From contig NW_020312903.1 of NCBI RefSeq assembly GCF_003265705.1, positions 21,744,864 to 21,808,863 on the forward strand: a DNA stretch of 64,000 nt, written 5' to 3'. Of this stretch, positions 11,430 through 21,254 are shown one piece after another (the stretch's first letter is position 1; the number at the start of each line of letters is the position of its first letter). This DNA is from Callorhinus ursinus. Taxonomy: Eukaryota > Chordata > Mammalia > Carnivora > Otariidae. The notes beneath the pieces were generated by a model. It did not search any database. It was given only the letters and a program-made list of their open reading frames with translations, and was not told the DNA's origin. The position numbers were made by a program, and so were the translations under genes.

Positions 11430-11508
11430 AAGAATTAAATACATGAATGTATATGAAATCCTTAGTACAGAGTCTGGCACATAGAAGTTTCTGAATATGT
11501 TTGCAGTT
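11430..11508 (+). repeat. MIR SINE 3' part, left piece
   Basis: AAATCCTTAGTACAGAGTCTGGCACATAG is the MIR 3' end ('cttagaacagtgcctggcacatag'). It is interrupted by the SINE at 11509-11706; the remainder continues from 11719. Confidence 0.65.
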
Positions 11509-11706
11509 CTTTTTTTTTTTTTTTAAGATTTTATTTGTTTGACAGAGAGAGACAGCAAGAGAGGGAACACAAGCAGGGGAGTGGGAGAGGGAGAAGCAGA
11601 CTCCCCGCGGAGCAGGGAGCCCGATGCGGGGCTCAATCCCGGGACCCCAGGATCATGACCTGAGCCGAAAGCAGACGCTTAATGACTGAGCCACCCAGGC
11701 GCCGCC
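11509..11706 (-). mobile_element. Can-SINE, antisense, nested in a MIR
   Basis: Poly-T, AAGATTTTATTTGTTTGACAG, GGAACACAAGCAGGGGAGTG, GCAGACTCCCCGCGGAGCAG, then GAGCCACCCAGGCGCC. Target duplication ATGTTTGCAGTT at 11497-11508 and 11707-11718. The CpG-containing GCCCGATGCGGGG block is intact, which indicates a young copy. Confidence 0.95.
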
Positions 11707-11718
11707 ATGTTTGCAGTT

Positions 11719-12126
11719 TCTATTAACATTATCATTATTATGTCCTCAGGAAAATCTTGGCTCAAATAGAAGGATCAGAGGATTATAAGTATTGTACAGA
11801 AGTGAAAACTAAGGCCAGAAAAATAAAATAACCTATATAAAACCTAACATAAATCTGTATAGAAATTGTTCTGTAACTAGAGCTAATCTTCTACTTTTCT
11901 ACCTTTTTTTGGTACTTCTTTAACTCAGTTATATAAGCAATTTTTATGTTAGTCTTATTATAACAGGTTTGTGATAAAATTGTGTTGTGTATGTATTTGA
12001 AATAGCAAGTAGAATAACTGCAATCATGTAATCAGAAGGTAAAATATGCCAATGAATTTAATCAATAAGACACCATTACAAGAAAATAATATGAAAGTAG
12101 TGTGAAATATGGTATGCCAGTATAAA
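11719..12126. other. MIR right piece and single-copy DNA
   Basis: The first tens of bases (TTCTATTAACATTATCATTATTATG) complete the interrupted MIR. A second weak MIR-like antisense stretch may lie at 11760-11870. Otherwise nothing recognised. Confidence 0.4.
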
Positions 12127-12138
12127 AGTGGGGAGATA

Positions 12139-12319
12139 GGGCACCTGGGTGGCTCAGTCTGTTAAGCATCTGCCTTCAGCTCAGGTCATAAACCCAGGGT
12201 CCTGGGATCAAATCATGTGTCAGGCTCCCTGCTCAGTGGGGAGTCTGCTTCTCCCTCTACCCCTCCCCCTGCTCGTGCTTGTGTGCTCTCTCAAAAATAA
12301 ATAAATCTTAAAAAAAAAA
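12139..12319 (+). mobile_element. Can-SINE, sense
   Basis: GGGCACCTGGGTGGCTCAG head, TCCTGGGATCAAATC, GGAGTCTGCTTCTCCCTCTA and an AATAAATAAATC tail. Imperfect target duplication GTGGGGAGATA (12129-12139) / GTGGGAGAATA (about 12321). Somewhat older than its neighbours. Confidence 0.9.
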
Positions 12320-12379
12320 TGTGGGAGAATAAATAGTAAGTAGGCCAGGTTGATTAGAGCAGAGTTTTCATAAGTGAAT

Positions 12380-12880
12380 AGGTTACATTTTGTTACATAC
12401 CAGACTCCCTGACACTCAATGATTTAAGACAGTAACCATTTATTTAGCCTACAGTTCTATAGGGTGGCATTTTGGGGTGCGCTCTCTAAGCCAGTTCTGC
12501 TGATGTGAGCTATGCTCAGATGAACTTGGCTGGACCTGTTCATATGACTGTAGTCAGTTGTCAGATCAAGGAGGCTGGCTGGCTTAAGATGGCTTAGCTG
12601 GTATGGCTCGTCTTGTGTGTTCTCTCGTCCTCCTGCTGGGCCAGGTATGTTTCATAGGTAACAGTGGCAGAAGTCTCAAGAAGGAAGGCAGAAACATGAA
12701 AAGTCTCTTGAGGCATTGATTTAGAACCCACATAACTTCATTTCTGGAGCATTCTATGTTCCACAGTAAATTATAAGCCAGCCCAGATTCAAGGAATAGG
12801 TAACTTCACTCCTCTTGTTAGTGGGTAGACCTGCAAAGAATTGTGGTCACTTTGGTAACTTACCACAACCAGAAATGTAG
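12380..12880. repeat. Probable ancient interspersed repeat, family unassigned
   Basis: Blocks CTCAATGATTTAAGACAG, ACCATTTATTTAGCCTACAG, then the ending TCACTTTGGTAACTTACCACA resemble a dispersed eutherian repeat ('cttagtggcttaaaacaaca...ctaccaca'). I do not trust memory enough to name the family. No coding potential. Confidence 0.4.
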
Positions 12881-13059
12881 CCATGCAAACAAAAATGGTA
12901 TACACTGTGAGATAATAATCAATGGGACTTGGAATCAAAGAAATGGAGAAGGTGGAAAAGTCAAGTTAAATTATTTGAACTAAGTGACTCACTTAACGAG
13001 AAGCAACATAATTTATGTGGTTAAAGATTTGTAGTAAGGTTTGCCTGGATTAAAAGTCC

Positions 13060-13272
13060 TTTCAATTTTACCACCAATTCCCTTCACTAAAATCTGGCCT
13101 TAGGCATGTCATTTAATTTCTTTAGGTTCTCATCTGTTCCTTCATTTGTAGAAAGCTGGATATGATAATAGCTACCTCAGGTGATGGGAAAGATTAAATG
13201 AAATCATTCAAGTAAAGTACATGATTGTATGCTTGATACAGTAAAAGCTCAAAACTGTCATTAATAATTATG
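13060..13272 (+). repeat. MIR SINE, sense
   Basis: GGCCTTAGGCATGTCATTTAA, TTCTCATCTGTTCCTTCATTTG, GATAATAGCTACCTCAGG, AAGATTAAATGAAATCATTC and GCTCAAAACTGTCATTAAT are in MIR order. Confidence 0.75.
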
Positions 13273-13572
13273 GAATTCCTATTTTCTTGATGGTATTACA
13301 AATAGTATCCTGATTACAACAAAAACACACTCAGGAGGAAAACTCAGTTGAAGATAATTCTGTTTGGGACAAGGTTTGACTGCAATGTCAATGGAAATAG
13401 TTGCTGGGGCACTGAACATTTTAAACTGGAGCTTTAGATGGAAATCAGAGATAGAGATACCCATATAGAGATGATACTTGACAGCAAGGAATGCAGGAAA
13501 TCTGGAGCAAAAATCTGTGCAAGGGAAAGAGCACGCAGCCAAAACTAAATATTTAGGGATTTAGAAGATTAG

Positions 13573-13645
13573 ATTATGATTAGTTTGGCCTGTTGGATCG
13601 TATATATATATATACGTATTATGATTAGTTTGGCCTGTTGGATCG

Positions 13646-13672
<27 letters not shown>
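13573..13672. repeat. Local duplication of a unit ending in a (TA)n microsatellite
   Basis: The 28-bp block beginning ATTATGATTAGTTTGG and ending TGTTGGATCG occurs twice in tandem without a mismatch (13573-13600 and 13618-13645). Each copy is followed by a TA run: (TA)7-CGT after the first, a longer (TA)n-TG after the second. Confidence 0.9.
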
Positions 13673-13676
<4 letters not shown>

Positions 13677-13679
13677 AAG

Positions 13680-15368
13680 ATAGGATGGTATTTTTGTTGT
13701 TGTTTGCTTCCTGGCTCTAAATTTTTGCTCATTCTGTTTTTAGTTGTTTACATCATCACTAACTGTTAGATCTTATTCCTCTGCAAAGAATCTTACTCAT
13801 ATATCCCCTGCTTTCCATGCTTAATGATCTCAGCCTGTATTTGTAGGCGAATAATAACAGCTCAAGAAATATTTTAATTGAATAAAAAGAAATGCAAGAT
13901 TCATAATATACTGATTCCAAAATTTTATATTTCATATGTGATAAATATTAAATTTAAACATATCTAATCATATATACTTATATATAATCATGTTCACATT
14001 TGGGTATCATCAATCATAGGTAAGCTTCCCAAACTCAAATTAAACAAAACAAAATAAAACAAAAACACCTGATAGTTCTTCCTGATAGTTAAGTATAAAT
14101 TTAGCACTACCAGTTACAAGTGGTAATAACTAACTGTATCTGATATAGGAAAACATGGAACCATCTGGTTTCTGCAAAAGCAACCTTGTATTTATTTTAT
14201 TAATGGCTCACCACAGGGCAGAGCTTTGTCCAGATCAACAATTTTGGTCTCATTGTATAATTTAGTATTATAATCTTAATGTGAACTTCAGTGAGATATC
14301 ATATCATTTTTCAGTCTTATTCAATAGACATTTAATTAGAATATATCATGTAAAGGATGTCCTTGTTTTAACTTTCTTAGTTTAAATCCCCCCAAAATAA
14401 AATAAAATAAGACCTTTCAGCATTGGTAGAACCTATTGTGACTGCATAATGTATTTTATTGCTGACTTTAGGAAAACTAATTTTTTCAACTGAGTAGACA
14501 TTCTTTGTAAATGTGGGTAAGGGGAGAATGTGTCTGTATGAGTCATGCTGGAGGTGGGAGGGAATGTGGGTGGTTATAGTTTATTTTTCTAGGCTGTAGG
14601 TGGTATTTTGATATTTTGGGGATATTTCAAGGCTTAGGAGTGAATGTTCTATTGTACTTTCTATTTTCTTTTGTCAGAGTTATGCCGAATGTTGTTTTTG
14701 TTGTAGGTGGTATTTGGAAATTTGATCCAGAGGAACATGTTTTAAGAGAAAAAAAGTGGGATAAATCAATACCAGTCAAACATACTCCTACACTGCTCAT
14801 CTGGTAGTTGTTATTGCTCTTGTAGTTTTGTTTTATTTTATTTTATTTATTTTTTCTGTGAGACACAGTGAATGATGAACAAATTGTTGGCTTTCATATC
14901 TGACTCACTAAGGGCTATGACAAATCCCTTAATAATAAGTACTTCCCTCAAAGGAGAGAAAAGTGACAAGAAACTAGAGAAGAAATACAGGAAAGAGACT
15001 CCTAAATATATAGAAGTGAGAAAGAAAATTTAAGACAAAAAGGAAAAGCTAGGATTGCTGTCTCCATTTTCTTGTATTATATATGGAGCTCTAAGAAATT
15101 CTTATAGAGACTTCAAATTTATAAAATTATTATCATCCTGCATTGCTCTTATGTGGATGTAATCAGTGAAGCAAACATTGCTTCAAGATCCATCCTCAAC
15201 ATTCCACTTCTCTCTCTCCATAAAATCATCTAAACTTGTGACTTCAAGTATAGCTATAAAAATCACCTATCACTGTAAGGATAAATTTATCTTATCATAT
15301 AGATACTTCTTTTATTTCTTATTGAGGTTTTTCCTGAGCTCTAGATCCACTTTATAACTTGAATATCA
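13680..15368. other. Single-copy AT-rich DNA
   Basis: Contains short A-rich low-complexity stretches (near 14041-14066 and 14391-14411) and a T-rich tract near 14828-14852. ORFs at 14616 and 15166 have no recognisable domain and no exon signals. Confidence 0.4.
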
Positions 15369-15369
15369 C

Positions 15370-15410
15370 AGAGAGAGCACAAGCAAGGGGAGTGGCAGGC
15401 AGAGGGAGAA
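15370..15410 (-). repeat. 41-bp internal Can-SINE fragment
   Basis: A piece of SINE body only (…CACAAGCAAGGGGAGTGGCA…), without tail or head. It is identical over 41 bp to 16684-16724 in the SINE 1.3 kb downstream and runs straight into an inverted repeat at 15411-15429. Confidence 0.8.
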
Positions 15411-15429
15411 TTGGTACCTCAAGTACCAA
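15411..15429. repeat. Short hairpin at SINE-fragment junction
   Basis: TTGGTAC - CTCAA - GTACCAA: 7-bp perfect arms with a 5-base loop, directly at the right edge of the SINE fragment. Confidence 0.7.
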
Positions 15430-15439
15430 TCCAGTCTTA

Positions 15440-15790
15440 CCCTCTTTTTTTTCTTCTCCTGTATTCTATATTTTACTAAATGGTTCTTCTACCAACTCGG
15501 ACACTCCAGTTCAAAACTTAGATATCATTCTTTTGAATCCTTCTTTTTTCTGAACAACTCTTTCATTGCCAACTTCCGTCCATTTCATCTTCAAAATACA
15601 TCTCAAACCAAACATTTCTTTTCTCTTTGTGGCCACAGGCCTGCTCTAAATCACTGCTCCCTCCTCTTGGACCTCTGCAACAGCCTCTTCATTAGATTCC
15701 TTACACCCTGCTTCACTCCCTCAAATTATTCTGTAGATTTGACATGGCATTTTTCTGTAATATGTAAATCTGGTCACAGCGAGGCTGCAG
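15440..15790 (+). mobile_element. L2 fragment, sense
   Basis: CTTCAAAATACATCTCAAACC, GACCTCTGCAACAGCCTC, TTAGATTCCTTACACCCTGC and TAATATGTAAATCTGGTCAC match successive L2 blocks ('ttcaaaatatatc', 'tattgcaatagcctcc', 'tctccctgcttcca', 'aaatgtaaatcagatcac'). Confidence 0.6.
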
Positions 15791-16230
15791 TGGGGTACCA
15801 GAGGAAGTAAGTTGGAGCACAGGAGATACTAGTCAAATGGGTAGAATCCGGAAGCTGGGCGTTAGATCACATTGTCGCAGATGGTGAGGACAAGATCAAG
15901 GTCTAGCCATCTGCATACGTGTCAGAGACGAAGCACTGGAAGTGAGGAGACTGAAAAGCTGAAAAAGCTGGTTGCTGAAGGAATTTCCTGTGATTTTTTT
16001 TTTTTTTTTTTAGCCATTAAGAATGGCGATAGGAATAGGTGGATGACCTGGACTTTTACCCTTACCTGGAAGTGATGAGGCAGAACCTCCCTCATCCAAG
16101 CACTGGAATAGTCGGTGGACGTGTGTTAAAACGTAATAGTTAAATAAGATCCAGGAATCATAACATAATACCCAAATGTCCAGGTTTCAACAGATGTTAA
16201 TCCTGAGATAGCACAATGGTTAGGATGCTG
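15791..16230. other. Unassigned sequence, no gene
   Basis: Slightly CG-richer than its surroundings near 15840-15960 and carries a T18 tract at 15995-16012. No repeat or exon recognised. A short ORF (15872-16075) reads through the poly-T tract and is not credible. Confidence 0.4.
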
Positions 16231-16500
16231 TGATGAGGATTTTATTTTATTTTTAAAATATTTTATTTATTTGTTTGTCAGAGAGAAAGAGAGCACAAGC
16301 ATGGGGAGCAGCAAAGGGAGAGGGAGAAGCAGGCTCCCCCCTGAGCAAGGAGCCTGATGTAAGACTCGATCCCAGGACTCTGGGATCATGACTCATGACC
16401 TGAGCCGGAGGCAGATGCTTAACTGACTGAGCCACCCGGGCATTCCCCCCCCTTCTTTTTTTTTAAGATTTTATTTATTTATTTGGTGATGAGGATTTTA
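16231..16500 (-). mobile_element. Composite Can-SINE: full copy inside a truncated SINE tail
   Basis: An antisense SINE occupies about 16245-16447 (TTATTTGTTTGTCAG, GGGAGAAGCAGGCTCCCC, GAGCCACCCGGGCA). A second SINE 3' end follows directly (16455-16484: poly-T, AAGATTTTATTTATTTATTT) with no body. A perfect 14-bp duplication TGATGAGGATTTTA flanks the whole composite (16231-16244 and 16487-16500). The full copy therefore probably landed in the tail of an earlier, 5'-truncated SINE. It also has a small internal duplication (ATCATGACTCATGACC). Confidence 0.85.
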
Positions 16501-16637
16501 AAGCAGGCTTCATAAAATTGCTTCAGTGAGTAACGACAAACATGCTTGAAACAAATAAAAAATAAAATCTTAGCTAGGGAAAAGCAAGTATCAGTAAAGT
16601 GATGGAAGATATAAAGGGAACCAAAGGAAATTTTATT
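16501..16637 (+). mobile_element. L1-like remnant, sense (left piece)
   Basis: A-rich text that continues right of the next SINE as an L1M-type sequence. Weak by itself. Confidence 0.4.
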
Positions 16638-16639
16638 TT

Positions 16640-16837
16640 TATTTTTTAAAGATTTTATTTATTTATTTGTCAGAAAGAGAGAGAGAGAGAGCACAAGCAA
16701 GGGGAGTGGCAGGCAGAGGGAGAAGCAGGCTCCCTGCTGAGCAAGGAGCCTGATGCAGGACTGGATCCCAGGACCCTGGGATCATGACATGAGCTGAAAG
16801 CAGATGCTTAACCTACTGAGCCATCTAGGCATCCCCC
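16640..16837 (-). mobile_element. Can-SINE, antisense
   Basis: TAAAGATTTTATTTATTTATT tail side, (GA)n, GGGGAGTGGCAGGCAGAGGG, GATCCCAGGACCCTGGGATC, GAGCCATCTAGGCATCC. Imperfect duplication AGGAAATTTTA / ATGAAAATTTTA at the flanks. Contains the 41 bp shared with 15370-15410. Confidence 0.9.
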
Positions 16838-17560
16838 CAATGAAAATTTTAAACCAAAAAGTATAATACCAACAATAAAAATTCAGTGGCTGGGCTCAAC
16901 AGTGAAATGAAAAAGACAGAGGAAAAAAATCACTGAATTTGAAGGAAAAAAAGATAGGGATTATTTGCTCTGAAAAACAGAGTAAACAAACTAAAAAACA
17001 AAGTCTCACAGACAGAACTAAAACGAATTATCTGTTCATGTCAGTAGAGTCCAAGAAGGAAAGGAGAAAGAAGGTGAGCTGAAAAATATTCTAAGAAATG
17101 AAAAATTATCATTTCTGAGTAAATCCCAAATAGGATAGTTTCAAACATCTACACCAGGACACATCATGCCAAATTTCTGAAAAAAAAAAAAAAAAAAGGA
17201 TAAAGAAAAATCTAGAAAGCAACCAGACAGAAATGATACATTATCTGTTAGAGAAAACCAGTACAAATGAGAGTAGAATTGCAATAAACCTTGACTCTCA
17301 GAAGACAGTGATACAGTATTTTTTAAGTGCTGAAAAAAAAGAAATGTGAACACAGAATGTTATCCTTATCTAGTGAAAGTAACCCTTAAAAATGTAGGGA
17401 ACAATCAGGACATTCTCAGATGAGAGCAAAATAAGAGAATTTGACATCCACACCTACTCAAAAAGAATGTCTAAAGGCAGTTCTCTAAACAAAGAGTTAA
17501 CAGTAGGCCACTTGGAACATCAGGAAAGAAAAAAACATGGAAGGGGCAGAAATATAGACT
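16838..17560 (+). mobile_element. Old L1-type remnant, sense
   Basis: AAATCTAGAAAGCAACCAGACAG, AAATGATACATTATCTGTTAG, CTCAGAAGACAGTGATACAG, TTTAAGTGCTGAAAAAAAAG, AATGTTATCCTTATCTAGTG, CAGGACATTCTCAGATGAGA and AATGTCTAAAGGCAGTTC are the well-known order of an L1M/HAL1-type element in sense. A poly-A run interrupts it near 17180. No intact frame. Confidence 0.65.
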
Positions 17561-17570
17561 TTCCTTCTCC

Positions 17571-18640
17571 TCTTAAATTTTCAAATTCTACTTAATGGTT
17601 GAAACAAAAATTACTACGCTGTCTAATGTGGTTCTCAAAAGCAATGATGATGACAAGTAATGTGTCTGAAAATTCTATGTGCAGCCAGTTCCTTCAAGGA
17701 AAAATACTCCACTTTTCACCACAAGAGGGCAATGTAAAATCCTCTGGGAGAAGGATTGGTTTTAACCGCAGAGAATCAAAGTGTAAGACAAGAAAATGAC
17801 TTAATTTCAGGAAGTTATTTACAACCTTCTTAACTCTGGGGGACAACAAAGTTATAATTGGATTGGGCCACTTCACCAATTCACCTGAAGGCCAGAAATA
17901 CACTGTTTAAAGAATACAAAACAAAAACTTAAATACTTTTTTCATCCCACAAAACAAGCTTACAGAAATCATTCTGGTTTTATGAAAAATGGGTTTCGTT
18001 GTTGCAGCAGGAACATTCAAAGAAAGAATGGAGACTTCTTGCCTTTTCCACAATTTTAAACCCTTAGGTATAAAATTCATATTGTAACTACACTACAAAA
18101 AGATGCCAGCCTTCGAAGCAACAATATACAGAGCAGTCCATGAGAACAAAACCTTCTATTGTGTAAAGTTTAGAGACATTTCTAGAAATGAAAGAAGCTT
18201 CAACTTTTATTTGGAATCCATATTTGGTGTGGCAGGGCACAAAACTGCTTTACTGGGGGAAAAAAAATGGTAAATTTTCCTTATGTTTCAAGCCATTCCA
18301 AAGTGGAAACCAGCTGATCACACAGAGTACCCTTAAATAGATTTTTTACCTCCCAGCTTTGTAGTGTTTTAAGTATATGATCTTCTCATTTTTGGCGTAT
18401 ATTCCTGAGTTCCTGATAAAAATATAAAGAGCCTCTCTAATAGCCCCTCAGCCCTCCCCCCAAAAATTACAATTACCGTCTTAACGAGGAATTATGGCTA
18501 CTTTGATACTCTTCATCTTGTTTGGTTTCTATTTAGTCTCATTATCTTCATATGTTTAATCATACAGTTTTTATCTGTATAAATGTTTGAACCTTAGTTT
18601 ATTAAGATTTTTTTCCTTTGCAAATAAAATTCTTCTCGCC
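17571..18640. other. Single-copy DNA with one CTCF-like motif
   Basis: No repeat named. The candidate CTCF site at 17716-17735 is the only notable element. ORFs 17599-17799 and 17694-17903 overlap on opposite strands and show no domain. Confidence 0.4.
17716..17735 (+). promoter_or_regulatory. Candidate CTCF motif
   Basis: TCACCACAAGAGGGCAATGT fits the CTCF core (CCAC-n-AG-n-GGGCA). The 15 bases CCACAAGAGGGCAAT recur exactly at 25991-26005 in the same orientation. Motif-level evidence only. Confidence 0.4.
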
Positions 18641-18649
18641 GAGAATGGA

Positions 18650-18891
18650 AGTCATTCCATATGTACTGTACCCTTCTCTACTAGCAAGCTGCTTTTTAGT
18701 TTTCAAGAACTAATTTAAAAGCCACTTCCTCTGGGAAATCTCCAGTTTTGTTTTGCTTTGTTTTGTTTTTGCTTGTTTTGCAGTCCTGCAAAAGAAAAAA
18801 AAAAAAGCAGCAACAACAACCTAACCACGATTACAGCACTAGTTTTCTCATCTGAGTTCCCAGGTGATCTCCAGAATATCTCATGTTACAC
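18650..18891 (+). mobile_element. L2-like fragment, left piece
   Basis: AAAAGCCACTTCCTCTGGGAAATC resembles the L2 block for 'tgtcaccttctc...gggaagtcttcc'. It is interrupted by T/G- and A-rich low complexity (18743-18810). The element seems to continue after the LTR as CCAGTATCTAACACAGGACCG (19395-19415). Confidence 0.45.
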
Positions 18892-19304
18892 TGATGTAGT
18901 TTTTTGAATGTAGGTGAGGTCTGGAGCCGACGACCAAGAAAGAATTCTTCAGACGTCTTTGGTTCAAGATGGTGGTTTTATTAAAGCATGGGGACGGGAC
19001 TCGTGGGCAGGAAGAGTTGCTGCACCGGGATTGTGAGGAGCAACTGATTGTATACTTTGGGGCTGGGGGGAAGTAAAGGTTCAGGGAAGTTTCAAAAGGA
19101 TTTGCATATGCTAAAGAAGACTCGGGAAACCCGAGTCCTTGCTATTGTCAAACCGAGGTGGTTTTTCCCTCTAGCAAGGCATTAACATGAAGACAGTTGG
19201 GAGCTTCCTGGAGAAACTTTACACTCTGTATTTGTCAATGGGCTGCAGGTTATAAGGACATTTAATTTTATCGACAGTTCCTTCTGCCTTTGTTTCCCAC
19301 ATCA
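18892..19304 (-). mobile_element. ERV solo LTR, antisense, short form (copy 1)
   Basis: About 410 bp, antisense. Sense features: TG...CA ends (TGATGTGGGAAACAAAGG ... ACTACATCA), a U3 part with an ATGCAAAT octamer (on this strand ATTTGCAT, 19102-19109), AATAAA in CTTTAATAAAACC (near 18977) and the R/U5 part ending TCCAGACCTCACCTACATTC. Closely related to copy 2 at 20523-21154, but about 210 bp of U3 is missing or replaced. No retroviral gene nearby. Family unnamed; probably a carnivore ERV. Exact ends and target duplication uncertain. Confidence 0.75.
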
Positions 19305-19430
19305 ACATTTTATTAGAATTGTTTGCAGATCTGCTTCTCCACAAGGTTGTCAGAAATAAAAGTGGTGACAATGAGAAATTAATCACTTAAATCTCCAGTA
19401 TCTAACACAGGACCGAGCACATGACTCCAG
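19305..19430 (+). mobile_element. L2-like fragment, right piece
   Basis: CCACAAGGTTGTCAGAAATA and CCAGTATCTAACACAGGACCGAGCACATGAC resemble the end of L2 ('cccagcgcctagaacagtgcctggcacata'). It is the probable continuation of 18650-18891 split by the LTR. Confidence 0.4.
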
Positions 19431-19634
19431 TGTCTGGTTTATTAAAAATTTCCTAAGCAAAAATAAACTTTCTTCTTTCTAATTATCCCAAGCCTTTCTA
19501 CAGGTTATTCTTTTATATTTTGCACAAGAAAGAGAAATCACAGATGTGCTTCAAGAGTATGATATTGGAAAGTGTTTTCTTTTCCTATAGTCCAATTAAG
19601 GTAGAAGAACATTATAATATAAATAGCAACACTT

Positions 19635-19840
19635 TGTTTTTGGAGTCCAACAGTTACCACACTCATCACTTACTAGATATGTGAAAGTGATCAAATTTTT
19701 TTCATCTCTGCAAGACTCAGTTTTTCTCATTAATATCATAACTACCTCAAAAGAGTTTCCATGAATGGTAAGCATGAGAGACCGAATAAATGTAGTACTT
19801 ACAGAGTGCTCTGCACAGTATGAGTGACCATTTCCTAGTC
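19635..19840 (+). repeat. MIR SINE, sense
   Basis: TTTGGAGTCCAACAGTTACC, CACTTACTAGATATGTG, AGACTCAGTTTTTCTCATTAA, CATAACTACCTCAAAAG and TACTTACAGAGTGCTCTGCACAG are in MIR order. It lies between the two LTRs, which shows that this interval is host DNA. Confidence 0.7.
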
Positions 19841-20273
19841 AAGCAGAAACTGAGTCCAGTTAGGTCTCCTGTGCTACTGAAAATCAGAGTGCCAACAACT
19901 TGAATAGAGACCTATCAGTTGGCCAGAGCCCACGGCTGGGGCCAGAAAAGAGGAGCAGTTCAGAGCAACCAAGGGCCATTGAAGCCCTCAGGACACAGGC
20001 CATAGCTTCTGCCTAAAATGCAACCCTTCACACACATCCTGGCTTACTTTTCTTTGGCTCAGAGATTAAAAAGGACTGCATTTGCAGCTTGCAGACTTCC
20101 TTTCTTATTCCAAGAGCCGCTGAAAATGTGAATTTGTAATTTCTATCACTAAAGAAAACTAACGGTAAAACAAGGGAAATGGGAAACACAAAGAGAGCAA
20201 GAATGAATTATCAAAGCTCTCCAGCCCAGTGCAGCGTTTCCATCAAACTCTATTATTTTATTGCCTTCTTTGC
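19841..20273. other. Single-copy DNA between the two LTRs
   Basis: Nothing recognised; no retroviral gag, pol or env text in any frame. Confidence 0.45.
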
Positions 20274-20442
20274 TTTTTTTTTTTTTTAAGAGAGAGAGAG
20301 CAGGTTGGGGGTTGGAGGGTGGATCAACAGTGGGAGAGGGAAAGTATTAATATTAATATTAAGCACGCCCAGCGCGTGGACCCTGAGATGATGGTCTGAG
20401 CCGAAATCAAGAGTTGGTGACTGAGCCACCCAAGGTGCCCCT
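20274..20442 (-). mobile_element. Old Can-SINE, antisense
   Basis: Poly-T, AAGAGAGAGAGAGCAGG, GGACCCTGAGATGATGG, CTGAGCCGAAATCAAGAGTTGG, GAGCCACCCAAGGTGCCCC. The 'gccgaaatcaagag' form marks an older subfamily than the 'gccgaaggcagacgc' copies. Its middle contains a short (TTAATA)n expansion near 20348-20363. Confidence 0.85.
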
Positions 20443-20522
20443 CTCCCTTTGTATTTCTAAGAATTTTAGTGCAGTATACACCCGAACACTTCCAGATAGA
20501 TGATTTTATGTGTGTGTATATA

Positions 20523-21154
20523 TGATGAGGTTTTGGAATGTAGGTGAGGTTCGGTTGGGTGAGGTCTGGAGCCAACGACCAAGAAAGAATTCTTGAGACG
20601 TCTTTGGTGCAAAATGGTGGTTTATTAAAGCATGGGGATAGGACCCGTGGGCAGGAAGAGCCGCTGCATCAGGGTTCTGAGGGGTGGCTGGTTATTTACT
20701 ATGGGGTTGGGGGAGGTAAGGAAAAGGGAGGTGTCAAAAGGATTTTCATATGTTAAAGAAGACTCACAGGATACCAGAGGCCTTGACATTGTCAAGGTTA
20801 TTTTTCCCTCTAGCAAGGCATTAACATGAAGATATTTGGGAGCTTCCTGGAGGAGCCTGCTTCAAGTATCTGTGAATGGGCTGCAGGTTATAAGGACATT
20901 TAACTGTATCTACATTTCCTTCTGGAAGCTAGGTTATAGAAATGCTTTGCTCTTGTAGATAGCTAAGACATTCGTAAACTGGGGGAGACTCCTGTCTGGC
21001 AGGATTGTGATCACTATAAGTTAACTATTTGTTTTTCCTTTCCTTAGCTTTAGGGCAGCCAGGAGTGCCTGAGGAATGTCACATATATCCCATGGCGGGG
21101 GGATTGTGGGGTGTCAGTTTCCACTTTGTCCTCAGCTAGTCTTCTGTTCCCTCA
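20523..21154 (-). mobile_element. ERV solo LTR, antisense, long form (copy 2)
   Basis: About 630 bp, antisense. Starts TGATGAGGTTTTGGAATG and shares with copy 1 the blocks AAGAAAGAATTCTTGAGACG, TTTATTAAAGCATGGGGA, CTCTAGCAAGGCATTAACATG and GGGCTGCAGGTTATAAGG. It then continues about 210 bp further (to TCTGTTCCCTCA) with U3 sequence absent from copy 1. It carries a local repeat GTAGGTGAGG / GGGTGAGG at its U5 end. The octamer of copy 1 is mutated here (ATTTTCAT). No internal provirus on either side. Confidence 0.75.
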
Positions 21155-21159
21155 TTATT

Positions 21160-21202
21160 TATATACATAGACATATATATTTATACACATACATATATAT
21201 AG
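21160..21202. repeat. TA/CA-rich degenerate microsatellite
   Basis: ATATACATAGACATATATAT and related units just outside the LTR. Confidence 0.7.
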
Positions 21203-21254
21203 TGGGACTCATTATGTGATTTTCAAATGATATAAGATCTTTAAGAGAAATTGT

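Noticed and set aside
18892..21154. A degraded provirus bounded by the two LTRs
   Set aside because: The interval holds a MIR, an old SINE and host DNA, with no retroviral coding text; the LTRs also differ in length.
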